Source: Sphingobacteriales bacterium (lineage in GTDB: Bacteria > Bacteroidota > Bacteroidia > CAILMK01 > JAAYUY01). From it: DNA of 36,714 bases. The position numbers and the translations under genes were made by a program. The notes beneath the pieces are model-generated. The model saw only the letters and a list, made by a program, of their open reading frames with translations. It did not search any database and had not been told where the DNA came from. The stretch lies in assembly GCA_012517435.1 (NCBI GenBank), contig JAAYUY010000164.1:1-36714 (forward strand). The letters are read 5' to 3'. Positions 25,103 through 32,971 of this stretch are shown here, piece by piece (position 1 is the first letter of the stretch; the number at the start of each line of letters is the position of its first letter).

Positions 25103-27054
25103 GCGTCAATATTGGCGTAGCGTGCATTTGTCTCAATAAATTCTCTTCTGGGTGCTACGTCATCGCCCATTAAAATAGAAAAAATCCTATCGGCTTCAGC
25201 AGCATTTTCAATGCTAACCAAACGTAAAACCCTCTTTTCCGGATTCATGGTTGTATTCCATAATTGTTCTGCATTCATTTCGCCAAGACCCTTATAACGT
25301 TGCACGTAAACAGAGCCATCTTTTCCACCGGAATTCAGTTCACTCAGGATTTTATCCCTTTCATCGTCTGACCAGCAATAAACTTCATCTTTACCCTTAC
25401 GAATCAGGTAAAGCGGAGGAGTGGCAATGTAAACATAACCATATTCGATAAGCTCTTTCATATAACGGTAAAGGAGAGTGAGAATCAAGGTGGTAATATG
25501 GCTGCCATCCACATCGGCATCGGTCATAATGATAATTTTCTTATAACGAAGCCTGTCAATGTTCAAAGCATGGCCATCTTCGGCAGTACCGATGGATACG
25601 CCCAAAGCGGTGAAGAGGTTTTTAATTTCTTCGTTATCGTAAATTTTATGTTCAAGAGCCTTTTCGACATTAAGGATTTTGCCTCTGAGAGGAAGAATGG
25701 CCTGAAATCGTCTGTCTCTTCCCTGTTTGGCTGTTCCGCCAGCTGAATCACCTTCAACGAGAAAGATTTCACATTCGTCAGGGTCGTTTGAAGAGCAATC
25801 GGCAAGTTTACCAGGAAGTCCGGCTGAGTTGAATCCGTTTTTTCGCTGAACCATTTCGCGTGCTTTTCTGGCTGCATGTCTTGCCTGAGCCGACAAAACC
25901 ACTTTGTTGACAATGGCTTTGGCTTCTTTGGGGTGTTCATCCAGGTAAGTCATCAGGGCATCTGAAATAAAGCTATCGACAGCTCCAAGGGCATCTGAAT
26001 TCCCCAATTTAGTTTTTGTCTGTCCTTCAAACTGTGGCTCCTGAATTTTAATTGAAATAACAGCTGTTAGGCCTTCTCTGAAGTCATCCCCACTGATCTC
26101 AAATTTTACATTTTTCAGCAAACCTTCTTTTTCAGCATAATTTTTAAAGACCCTTGTCAGTGCTTTTCGGAAGCCAGAAACGTGTGTTCCGCCTTCTATG
26201 GTGTTGATGTTGTTTACATAGGAATGAAGATTCTCATTATAGGAAGTATTGTACTGAAAAGCAACGTCAATCGGAATGTCATTTTTAATTCCACTGAAGC
26301 TGATAGGTTCAGGAATGAGTGATTCACGGTTAATATCGATAAAGGTAACAAATTCACTCAATCCACCAAGTGAAAAAAATTCCTCAAATTGTTTTCCATT
26401 GCCATTCTCACTTTCTCTTTCGTCTTTCAATGTAAGACGCACCCCTTTGTTGAGAAATGCAAGCTCTTTTAGTCTTGTTTTTAATGTATCGTATTTATAT
26501 TCAGTGGTTTGGAATATAGAAGAGTCGGGTTTAAACCACACATAAGTTCCTGATTTTTCGGTAGTTCCATTTTCCTTTACCGGGTAAAGCGGTTTTCCTT
26601 TTTCATATTCCTGAACGTAAATTTTTCCCTTTCTGTAAACCTCTACTTTCAGTTTTTCAGAAAGTGCATTGACGCAGGAAACACCAACACCATGCAAACC
26701 ACCTGAAACCTTATAGGAATCTTTATCGAACTTCCCGCCTGCATGTAAAACAGTCATGACTACTTCGAGTGCTGAGCGCTGTTCTTTGGGATGTATTTCA
26801 ACGGGGATACCACGTCCGTTATCTTCAACACTGATAGAGTTATCAGGATGAATAACAACGTTTATTTCGGTACAAAATCCAGCTAAAGCTTCATCAATTG
26901 AGTTGTCAACCACCTCATATACCAGATGATGAAGGCCTCTCTGACTAATATCTCCAATATACATAGCAGGTCTTTTTCTGACCGCTTCAAGACCTTCAAG
27001 AACCTGAATATTTTCTGCCGTATAGTTGTTTACAAATTCCTCTGCAACTGCCAT
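25099..27054 (-). CDS. gyrB: DNA gyrase subunit B
   Basis: ATPase subunit of gyrase, which introduces negative supercoils. Seen: Glu47 and Asn51 of the ATP site (EVVDNSIDEA), DNGRGIP (78-84), GGLHGVGVS, the QTKTKLGN switch (345-352), the Toprim motif EGDSAGG (434-440), the metal-binding DADVDGSH with Asp512, Asp514 and Asp516, and the tail QRYKGLGEMNAEQLW. At 651 aa it is of the shorter type without the Gram-negative insert. The ending REFIETNARYANIDA is typical of GyrB rather than ParE. coaE lies 110 bases upstream on the same strand; I see no convincing -7 element for gyrB in this gap. Confidence 0.97.
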   Translation of the reverse strand: MAVAEEFVNNYTAENIQVLEGLEAVRKRPAMYIGDISQRGLHHLVYEVVDNSIDEALAGFCTEINVVIHPDNSISVEDNGRGIPVEIHPKEQRSALEVVMTVLHAGGKFDKDSYKVSGGLHGVGVSCVNALSEKLKVEVYRKGKIYVQEYEKGKPLYPVKENGTTEKSGTYVWFKPDSSIFQTTEYKYDTLKTRLKELAFLNKGVRLTLKDERESENGNGKQFEEFFSLGGLSEFVTFIDINRESLIPEPISFSGIKNDIPIDVAFQYNTSYNENLHSYVNNINTIEGGTHVSGFRKALTRVFKNYAEKEGLLKNVKFEISGDDFREGLTAVISIKIQEPQFEGQTKTKLGNSDALGAVDSFISDALMTYLDEHPKEAKAIVNKVVLSAQARHAARKAREMVQRKNGFNSAGLPGKLADCSSNDPDECEIFLVEGDSAGGTAKQGRDRRFQAILPLRGKILNVEKALEHKIYDNEEIKNLFTALGVSIGTAEDGHALNIDRLRYKKIIIMTDADVDGSHITTLILTLLYRYMKELIEYGYVYIATPPLYLIRKGKDEVYCWSDDERDKILSELNSGGKDGSVYVQRYKGLGEMNAEQLWNTTMNPEKRVLRLVSIENAAEADRIFSILMGDDVAPRREFIETNARYANIDA

Positions 27055-27164
27055 TTAATTTAACTTAAAAATTCGTTGTAAAATTAGGTTTTTTTGCAAA
27101 AATCCGTATTTTTTTTTCAGGCATTTTATCAACAAAATTCAAGCCGAAAAATTATTTGTAAGTA

Positions 27165-27758
27165 TTAGATTATCAGTCTTTTACATATTTCGTCATGAAT
27201 ATTTTGCACTTGTGTTTTTACGTGTGCCAAATCGCCTGAAACTATCACAAAATCAGCATATTGTGATTTTTCCTCATCATTCATCTGATTTTCCATTCGT
27301 TTTAAGATTTTTTCGCGGCTCAGTTTGTCTCTTTCTGCGATGCGTTTTATTTTTTCTTCTTCATTGGCAACAACACAAATTAACAAATCAAGCGTTTTAT
27401 AAAGGCCGGTTTCGACAAGCAAGGCGGATTCAATAATGACATAAGGATAATTGTTCTTTGACAGACACCAATGTTGAAAATCTTCAATTACAAACGGATG
27501 AACGATGCTGTTGAGTGTTTTTAACTTTTCGGGATTGTTAAAAACTTCTTCAGAAAGGTATTCCTTGTTGAGCACATTATTGATATAGGATTTTTCTCCG
27601 AAAGTACTGATGATTTTATTAATCAGCTTTGAGTTTGTATTCATTAATGATTTTGCCTGAATATCAGAATAATATACAGGAATTCCAAGTTCTTCAAAAA
27701 ATTCACAAACCTTTGTTTTACCTGAGCCTATTCCTCCGGTAATGCCAATTTTCTTCAT
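27165..27758 (-). CDS. coaE: Dephospho-CoA kinase
   Basis: Last step of coenzyme A synthesis: ATP-dependent phosphorylation of the 3'-OH of dephospho-CoA. The P-loop GGIGSGKT is at residues 8-15; VYYSDIQAKSLM (Asp) and HPFVIEDFQHW, ALLVETGLYKTLD and RDKLSREKILKRMENQM are family motifs. Length 197 aa is normal. Its start overlaps the end of the ybbR-like gene (ATGA, 27755-27758), so it is the last gene of the nusB-to-coaE series; gyrB lies 110 bases downstream on the same strand. Confidence 0.95.
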   Translation of the reverse strand: MKKIGITGGIGSGKTKVCEFFEELGIPVYYSDIQAKSLMNTNSKLINKIISTFGEKSYINNVLNKEYLSEEVFNNPEKLKTLNSIVHPFVIEDFQHWCLSKNNYPYVIIESALLVETGLYKTLDLLICVVANEEEKIKRIAERDKLSREKILKRMENQMNDEEKSQYADFVIVSGDLAHVKTQVQNIHDEICKRLII

Positions 27759-28723
27759 TGCACTTTTTTAACGACAAAGTTGACATATTCAGGAGAAAAC
27801 CTGATGTTTTTAATCAGGGTTTTATCATAATCTACAATTACTTTAACCTTGTTGCCCTGAATGAGTTTTTTGTTTTCAGGATTTGTAAAAGCATGAAAAT
27901 GAGAAGGATTAACCTGATTGAAGCTGCTAAGGGTAGCCTGAAAAGTAACTGAAATTTTATCAGGAATGATGAGATATTTTTTTAGAGCGGAAGGAGGCAT
28001 ATTAATGTCAAGCCGGAATGTTCCTTCAGTCAGCTGTTCAATTTTCTGAGAAACGACAACTTTTTCAGTGTTAAGTTTAATGAGCGGATTTTCAGGCTTT
28101 TTCAGCAGGATGGAATCACTGATATCCTGATAAACGTCTGTATATTGCTTAAAATGAGTTGATATGGAAGTAATTTCCCTGACTTCTTTTTCAGGGCCTT
28201 TAATTTCAACAAATCTTGGATTGACATGAAGACTATCAACAGGATAATAATGTTTCCGGTAATTGATTTTAATATCAGGAACAACTGAAACCTTTTTACT
28301 GAAGAAATTATCATAATCAAGGTAAATGACAGTAGGGCTGACACTAATAATTGAAATTTTTTCAACTCCTTCAGGTAAAAAATAGCGTAAGTTATATTCG
28401 GATAATACAATGTTTTTCTGATGGTTTTTAAGGTTGATAGTTAAGGAATGGTCTTTTCTCCAGTTTTGCAGCTTAATTAAATCCCAGCCTTTTGCCTTGA
28501 TTTGCAAGACAATTTCGTTTGGAAGTGGTTTACTTAAAACCTTATCTTCAGGATAATTGATATAATTCAGTTTAATCTGAACAGTAACCTTGTAGTTTTC
28601 ATCCAGAGACTGGATTATCCAGATAAAAAAAGCAATGACAACACAAACTAATAAAACAATCCATCCGGGTCGATCGCCTGAATCATTTTGTTTTTTAATA
28701 ATGTGGTCAGGATTGATTACCAA
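27755..28723 (-). CDS. YbbR-like domain protein
   Basis: Single-pass membrane protein of 322 aa with a hydrophobic segment at about residues 20-40 (WIVLLVCVVIAFFIWIIQSL) and beta-rich YbbR-like repeats after it (about 45-320), for example VVPDIKINYR and FVEIKGPEKEVREI, the latter the usual YbbR signature. The domain is likely outside the cytoplasm. In Firmicutes a YbbR protein (CdaR) regulates the cyclic-di-AMP synthase CdaA; no such cyclase is seen here. It sits between yajC (6 bases upstream) and coaE (4-base overlap), a conserved order in Bacteroidetes. Role unknown. Confidence 0.78.
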   Translation of the reverse strand: MVINPDHIIKKQNDSGDRPGWIVLLVCVVIAFFIWIIQSLDENYKVTVQIKLNYINYPEDKVLSKPLPNEIVLQIKAKGWDLIKLQNWRKDHSLTINLKNHQKNIVLSEYNLRYFLPEGVEKISIISVSPTVIYLDYDNFFSKKVSVVPDIKINYRKHYYPVDSLHVNPRFVEIKGPEKEVREITSISTHFKQYTDVYQDISDSILLKKPENPLIKLNTEKVVVSQKIEQLTEGTFRLDINMPPSALKKYLIIPDKISVTFQATLSSFNQVNPSHFHAFTNPENKKLIQGNKVKVIVDYDKTLIKNIRFSPEYVNFVVKKVQ

Positions 28724-28729
28724 TAAATA

Positions 28730-29074
28730 TTAGTTTTTATCATTTTGGTTTAATACCCTTGATGCTTCCATTGAAACTGCATCTTTTTGAATGGTAATTC
28801 TGACATTGGGGGCTATTTCAATCACGAAGTCTTTATCCTGCACTTCAACGATTTTTCCATGAATACCACCAATGGTAACAATTTTATCGCCTTTTTTAAT
28901 TTGTTCTTTGAAGGCTCTTTGTTCTTTGGCTTTTTTACTTTGAGGCCTGATCATGAAAAAATAAATAATAACCAGGATTAAAATAAATGGTAACAAAGAA
29001 GTCAGAGGGTTTGATTTCTGCCCGGGTGTTGTCTGAGGGGCCATCAGTAAAATAAAATTCAATAAATTCATCAT
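28730..29074 (-). CDS. yajC: Preprotein translocase subunit YajC
   Basis: Small inner-membrane protein of the Sec accessory complex with SecD and SecF. One transmembrane segment (about residues 25-42, LTSLLPFILILVIIYFFMIR) followed by the RPQSKKAKEQ basic stretch and a cytoplasmic domain with GDKIVTIGGIHGKIVEV, typical of YajC. Two adjacent ATG codons (29074 and 29071) are possible starts. Length 114 aa. It lies 5 bases after the DUF1573 gene and 6 before the ybbR-like gene. secDF is not in the window. Confidence 0.93.
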   Translation of the reverse strand: MMNLLNFILLMAPQTTPGQKSNPLTSLLPFILILVIIYFFMIRPQSKKAKEQRAFKEQIKKGDKIVTIGGIHGKIVEVQDKDFVIEIAPNVRITIQKDAVSMEASRVLNQNDKN

Positions 29075-29079
29075 AATGT

Positions 29080-29535
29080 TTATCTGTTAGTTATGTTTCC
29101 TTTAATATAGATTACGGTTGAATTGGGAATTGTGTTGGCATAAACAGTAACATCTTTGTTGAATGTACCGCTTCTGCCTTTGCTGTCAAAAGTAACGTCA
29201 ATATAGCCTGATTCCCCGGGTTTAATGGGTTTTTTGGGAAAATCAGGTACTGTGCAGCCACAGGATGGGATACAGTTTGAGATAACAAGGTCGGCTTTGC
29301 CTGTGTTGGTAAATTTAAATGAAAATGACACTTTTGAGCCTTCAATGATGTTTCCGAAATCGTGTATGGTTGTTTTAAATGTCAGCTCAGGTAATTTTTC
29401 CTTTTTTGCTCCTGATGATGCTGAATTGGGATTTTTAATCAGGTCAGGGGTAATTTTATCCTTCTTGTTCGTTTGGGAGCATGATATGAAAACAGCTATT
29501 GAAAAAATCAGTATTATTTGTGAAACAGTTTTCAT
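29080..29535 (-). CDS. DUF1573 lipoprotein
   Basis: A 151-residue predicted lipoprotein. The signal peptide ends in FISC, making Cys19 the lipidated residue, then a low-complexity linker (20-45) and a DUF1573 Ig-like beta-sandwich (about 50-148) with HDFGNIIEGSKVSFSFKFTN, SCGCTVPDFPKKPIKPGE and GYIDVTFDSKGRSGTF. The paired cysteines in PSCGCT are typical of the family. Function not known; many Bacteroidetes have many copies of this domain. It has its own good promoter in the gap after nusB, and yajC follows after 5 bases. Confidence 0.85.
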   Translation of the reverse strand: MKTVSQIILIFSIAVFISCSQTNKKDKITPDLIKNPNSASSGAKKEKLPELTFKTTIHDFGNIIEGSKVSFSFKFTNTGKADLVISNCIPSCGCTVPDFPKKPIKPGESGYIDVTFDSKGRSGTFNKDVTVYANTIPNSTVIYIKGNITNR

Positions 29536-29555
29536 CTAAGTGCTATTTTTGGGGG

Positions 29556-29588
29556 CAAAGATACATGAAATCGCATTCATTTGTCAAT
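29556..29588 (-). promoter_or_regulatory. Promoter of the DUF1573-yajC-ybbR-coaE series
   Basis: On the minus strand, TATCTTTG (29563 to 29556) matches TAnnTTTG exactly and is preceded, 21 bases away, by ATTG (29588 to 29585), close to the -33 TTTG. The -33 part lies in the last codons of nusB. The ATG of the DUF1573 gene is 21 bases beyond the -7 element, so the leader is very short. Confidence 0.65.
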
Positions 29589-30530
29589 AAGGCCAATCCC
29601 TTTTTTATTTATTTTTCCCTGACTGTTTAAATCTTTGACCAGATTGTCGAGTACTCCGTTGATAAAATTCTTGCTCCCATAAGTGCTGTAATTTTTTGCC
29701 AATTCAATGCATTCATTAATGGTTACTTTGACGGGAATGGTTTCAAAATATAGAATTTCTGAAAGGCCGATATAAAGAATGATTAAGTCGAGGAGTGGCA
29801 GGCGGGAGGGTTCCCATTTCTGTACCTTGCTTTGGATGAGTTTGTCAAATTCCGGTTGATTCTGAATACAAACATGCAGTAATCTTTTACCGAAGTCAAT
29901 ATTTTCATTTTCATCATTGGACAGTGAAATGATTATGTCAGGATTTGTCAGTTCCTTCGCAAGTATTTTTAATGATTTGACAGCCATGTTGACGGCCATT
30001 TTTGCATCATCAGGCCAGTTGATAAAGATGTCTTCAATGTGAGAATCAAGCAGATTGAAATTGATGGTGTAGTATTTCAGGAAAAAAGAAAACAGTTCCA
30101 GATCGGTTTGTATATCGTCTTTATCGTTATGAACATATTCCCGGTAGATTTCATTGTTTTTAAGGTCAACGAAAACCTTTCTGAGAATTTCGATATGATC
30201 GGGACTAAAGAAAACAGCATTTTTCCGGCAGGCTTCATCAAGTGCAGAATGGTTGTTCAATGCTGTAATCAGGGAATTTTTATAAAAGCGTGAATTGGGA
30301 TTTAATTGCCTGACACCTGGAATATTCGACTGAATTTCGTCATCGTATTTTTCAGCAAAGGAAGTGATTTCTCGCAGGAGCAAAAGAAGGTAGAGGTAAA
30401 CCCTGTAAAGTCGTTCAATGTTGTCGAGTAATTCTTTTTCGTAATGAGAAATATTGTTCTTTTCATCATTAATATAATAGGAGTAGAGTGCCTGCATCAC
30501 TTTAATCCTGACATGGTGTCGGTTGAGCAT
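29577..30530 (-). CDS. nusB: Transcription antitermination factor NusB
   Basis: Binds boxA RNA with NusE to form the antitermination complex on rRNA operons. The NusB fold is in the C-terminal half (about residues 190-310: MAVNMAVKSLKILAKEL, LDLIILYIGLSEILYFETIP, VTINECIELAKNYSTYGSKN, FINGVLDNLVKDL); the N-terminal half is a long helical extension (starting MLNRHHVRIKVMQALYSYYI), as in other Bacteroidetes NusB proteins of about 310 aa. At 317 aa it is complete. It heads the series nusB, DUF1573, yajC, ybbR, coaE. A promoter with a perfect -7 element lies 50 bases upstream. Its partner nusA is in the same window. Confidence 0.93.
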   Translation of the reverse strand: MLNRHHVRIKVMQALYSYYINDEKNNISHYEKELLDNIERLYRVYLYLLLLLREITSFAEKYDDEIQSNIPGVRQLNPNSRFYKNSLITALNNHSALDEACRKNAVFFSPDHIEILRKVFVDLKNNEIYREYVHNDKDDIQTDLELFSFFLKYYTINFNLLDSHIEDIFINWPDDAKMAVNMAVKSLKILAKELTNPDIIISLSNDENENIDFGKRLLHVCIQNQPEFDKLIQSKVQKWEPSRLPLLDLIILYIGLSEILYFETIPVKVTINECIELAKNYSTYGSKNFINGVLDNLVKDLNSQGKINKKGIGLIDK

Positions 30531-30579
30531 AAATTAAAATATCGTTTTTACAGTTGAACTTTTCACTGAAAATTCACTG

Positions 30580-30610
30580 CAAAGGTAGGGATTAATATGT
30601 CTCCGCCAAT
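30580..30610 (-). promoter_or_regulatory. Promoter of nusB
   Basis: Minus strand TACCTTTG (30587 to 30580) fits TAnnTTTG exactly. ATTG (30610 to 30607) lies 19 bases upstream, one base off the -33 TTTG. The start codon at 30530 is 50 bases from the -7 element, giving a leader of roughly 40 bases. Confidence 0.62.
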
Positions 30611-30622
30611 AAATAAATGTAA

Positions 30623-32863
30623 TTACCTGATTATTAGTGGAATATTTTTAATACCCTTTTCTCCTGAAACAGACACAATATAAATTCCTTTTGCCAGATT
30701 GCCGGTATTGTAAGTAAAGTTGTTGTTTCCCCGGATTAAATCATGTTGCTCTCTTAAAATTACGGAGCCATAGATATTGATAATTCTGATTTGAATTATT
30801 TCAGGATAATCAGCGTTTAATGAAACTGTAAAGGTGTTTGAAGTGGGATTGGGGAAAATTGAAATATCTGGTAACTTATTGTTTTCATTCATCGATTCAA
30901 TTCCGCCAAATGGTAAACGGTTTGATTTGGAAGAACAACCATACTGGTTGGTAACTACAACATGATACCAGCCTTTTTTAGTCACAAAATAGGCCTGGCC
31001 AACAGCATTAGGAATGAGGGTATCATTACGATACCATTGATTGCCCGTCATCACATTTGAAACAAAAAGAGAATCAGTTTGTTTTGTAATGACAGGAACA
31101 GGTGGTTTGGGATAAACAGTAACCACAAGCAAATCGGATGAACCACTGCACCCCGCACCGTTTGAAACAAACAGCGAATACGTGCCTTCTTCTTTAATTA
31201 CTATTTGTTTTTGTGAGGATATTACAGTTGTTCCCTTTTTCCATTGATATTGAGGAAAGTTTTCAAGAGGATAGACCACCAGACTGTCTCCCTGACACAA
31301 AGTTTTATTTCCTGAAATGTTTAAAGTCGGGGAAAGTGAGCCCAGCGTAATTTTTATTTCATCACTGGTTCCTTTGCAGGGGCCTGAAATAACCTCCAGT
31401 TTATAAGTTCCTGAATCATAAATGGTAAGTGATTGCTTGTTGGGGCCTTCTATAAATTTGGAGCCGTTTTTATACCAGATATAATTATCAAATCCGGATT
31501 GTCCGACCAAAATAGCACTGTCTCCTGCACAGAAAGACTTTTTTGTGGGTATTAAAGAGGGTTTTAATGTATAAACGTTGATTTTAAACGTATCGGAGTA
31601 ACCAATACAAAGATCATTATTTTCAACCTTGAGATAAACGGTAGCGGATTTGTCAACGGTAATACTTTTGGTGGTTTCTCCGGTTGACCACATATATTTT
31701 TTATAACCATCAGGAGCAGTCAGTGTAAGCTGATCTCCCTTACAGAATGTGGTTCCCCCCGAGAGTGTAAGATTTACTTTATAGGGATCGCAAATCACTA
31801 TTTTACGGATGACATGGTTGTTAAAATCAGCGGCATAGACAAAATGATAATCTTTAGGGTCAACCACCATCTGCCTGATAGAGTTAAAACGAGCAGCTGT
31901 TCCCGTGTCGTTGACATAACCTGTGGGGCCATTGTGATAGGGTGATCCAGCAAATATTGACCAGTTGGTTTTGTCATAACGGATGATTCTTGCCAGATCG
32001 CTGATGTAGAATATTTTTCTGCTATCCTGAATTACATCACTCGGATTCCAAAGCGGAGGGAATGACAGCACAGTCGAAACCTTTCCGCCACTTATTTTTC
32101 TTAATTTTGAATTGCCCCATTCAGCCACATAAATGTCGCCATTATCATCAATACTTACCCCAACCGGATACCAGAATTTTGCGCTCAGGGCATTGCCATC
32201 TTCATCTCCTGAAACACCGGGAGTTCCGGCAATGGTTGTTACATATCCAAGTGTATCAATTTTACGGATGACATGGTTATTTTTATCGGCAACATACAGA
32301 TTCCCAAATTTGTCGCTGCAAACATCAGCGGGTTCGTCAAACTGAGCTTCAAGCCATTTCCCGTCCTTATATCCCGGATATCGTGTCAGGCAGTTAGGAT
32401 TGCCAGGACCCGGGGCAGAAAATTTTCCGGCTTTTACGTCACACCAATGAGCCTGGCCGACTTGTCCCTGGTAGGGATCAATTTTACGGATGACATGGTT
32501 CCCCTGATCTGCCACATAGATAGTATCTCCTTTTCCCACGCATATTCCGGCCGGATTACTAAATCTTGATGCTGTAGCTGCAGCATTCTTGAAACAATCC
32601 TGTTCAAACCCTCCTGCTTTGGTATAAACCTGTCCGTTAGGCGTAATCATTCTGATGGTATGGTTCGACCACTCCGACACCCAAAGGTTTCCCCAACTAT
32701 CGAAAGCAAGCCCACATGGATTGTAAAAATAAGCATCTAAAAGTGGAACACTTGTAGCATTTTGTCCTGATGTATCCGGATGCCCGGCATAGAGGAGTAC
32801 TTGTTGAGCTCGTGAAGAAATAGCAAAGAATATGAGAATAATGAAAAGGTAAATATTTTTCAT
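30623..32863 (-). CDS. Secreted NHL-repeat protein with T9SS sorting domain
   Basis: Large secreted protein of 746 aa. After a signal peptide (MKNIYLFIILIFFAISSRAQ) comes a beta-propeller made of NHL repeats (about residues 40-365), with blades such as LAFDSWGNLWVSEWSNHTIR, DTIYVADQGNHVIRKI, NLYVADKNNHVIRKI and FVYAADFNNHVIRKI. Then follow three Ig- or PKD-like modules (about 370-640; LTLSGGTTFCKGDQLTLTAP, KSFCAGDSAILVGQSGFDNY and KTLCQGDSLVVYPLENFPQY each start one) and a T9SS sorting domain (ISIFPNPTSNTFTVSLNADY to the end). It is probably attached to the cell surface or released through T9SS. Ligand or enzymatic role unknown; no catalytic residues recognised. Follows the DHODH-like gene on the same strand after 108 bases. 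Confidence 0.88.
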   Translation of the reverse strand: MKNIYLFIILIFFAISSRAQQVLLYAGHPDTSGQNATSVPLLDAYFYNPCGLAFDSWGNLWVSEWSNHTIRMITPNGQVYTKAGGFEQDCFKNAAATASRFSNPAGICVGKGDTIYVADQGNHVIRKIDPYQGQVGQAHWCDVKAGKFSAPGPGNPNCLTRYPGYKDGKWLEAQFDEPADVCSDKFGNLYVADKNNHVIRKIDTLGYVTTIAGTPGVSGDEDGNALSAKFWYPVGVSIDDNGDIYVAEWGNSKLRKISGGKVSTVLSFPPLWNPSDVIQDSRKIFYISDLARIIRYDKTNWSIFAGSPYHNGPTGYVNDTGTAARFNSIRQMVVDPKDYHFVYAADFNNHVIRKIVICDPYKVNLTLSGGTTFCKGDQLTLTAPDGYKKYMWSTGETTKSITVDKSATVYLKVENNDLCIGYSDTFKINVYTLKPSLIPTKKSFCAGDSAILVGQSGFDNYIWYKNGSKFIEGPNKQSLTIYDSGTYKLEVISGPCKGTSDEIKITLGSLSPTLNISGNKTLCQGDSLVVYPLENFPQYQWKKGTTVISSQKQIVIKEEGTYSLFVSNGAGCSGSSDLLVVTVYPKPPVPVITKQTDSLFVSNVMTGNQWYRNDTLIPNAVGQAYFVTKKGWYHVVVTNQYGCSSKSNRLPFGGIESMNENNKLPDISIFPNPTSNTFTVSLNADYPEIIQIRIINIYGSVILREQHDLIRGNNNFTYNTGNLAKGIYIVSVSGEKGIKNIPLIIR
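31801..31819 (-). repeat. Exact 19-bp repeat in NHL blades (copy 1 of 3)
   Basis: ttttacggatgacatggtt occurs here and identically at 32260-32278 and 32482-32500 (given on the + strand; it encodes NHVIRKI on the minus strand). Copies 2 and 3 share five further bases on the left. Sharing at DNA level in a coding repeat suggests recent duplication or conversion between blades. Confidence 0.85.
32260..32278 (-). repeat. Exact 19-bp repeat in NHL blades (copy 2 of 3)
   Basis: Identical to the copies at 31801 and 32482; encodes NHVIRKI. Confidence 0.85.
32482..32500 (-). repeat. Exact 19-bp repeat in NHL blades (copy 3 of 3)
   Basis: Identical to the copies at 31801 and 32260; encodes NHVIRKI. 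Confidence 0.85.
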
Positions 32864-32902
32864 GCCTTTTTATTTAAGGATTTAACCATTAGAAATCATC
32901 CA

Positions 32903-32910
32903 CAAAAATA
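32903..32910 (-). promoter_or_regulatory. -7 promoter element (TATTTTTG) of the NHL protein gene
   Basis: On the minus strand TATTTTTG (32910 to 32903) fits TAnnTTTG, 39 bases before the ATG at 32863. The -33 region holds the palindrome at 32921-32939 instead of a TTTG, so only the -7 part is supported. Confidence 0.42.
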
Positions 32911-32920
32911 ATAAATCAGA

Positions 32921-32939
32921 AAGCATTATTATAATGCTT
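32921..32939. other. 19-bp inverted repeat between the DHODH-like and NHL genes
   Basis: AAGCATTATTATAATGCTT has two perfect 8-bp arms around a 3-base centre. It lies 32 bases after the DHODH-like stop and just upstream of the NHL gene's -7 element. No T tract follows on the minus strand, so it is a poor intrinsic terminator; an operator or an mRNA 3' hairpin are the alternatives. Confidence 0.5.
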
Positions 32940-32971
32940 AAGAATAAAAATAATATACCTGCGACAATTTA

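Noticed and set aside
25563-25940. 125-codon minus-strand frame inside gyrB
   Set aside because: Same strand but another frame of gyrB, lacking any family feature; gyrB is intact.
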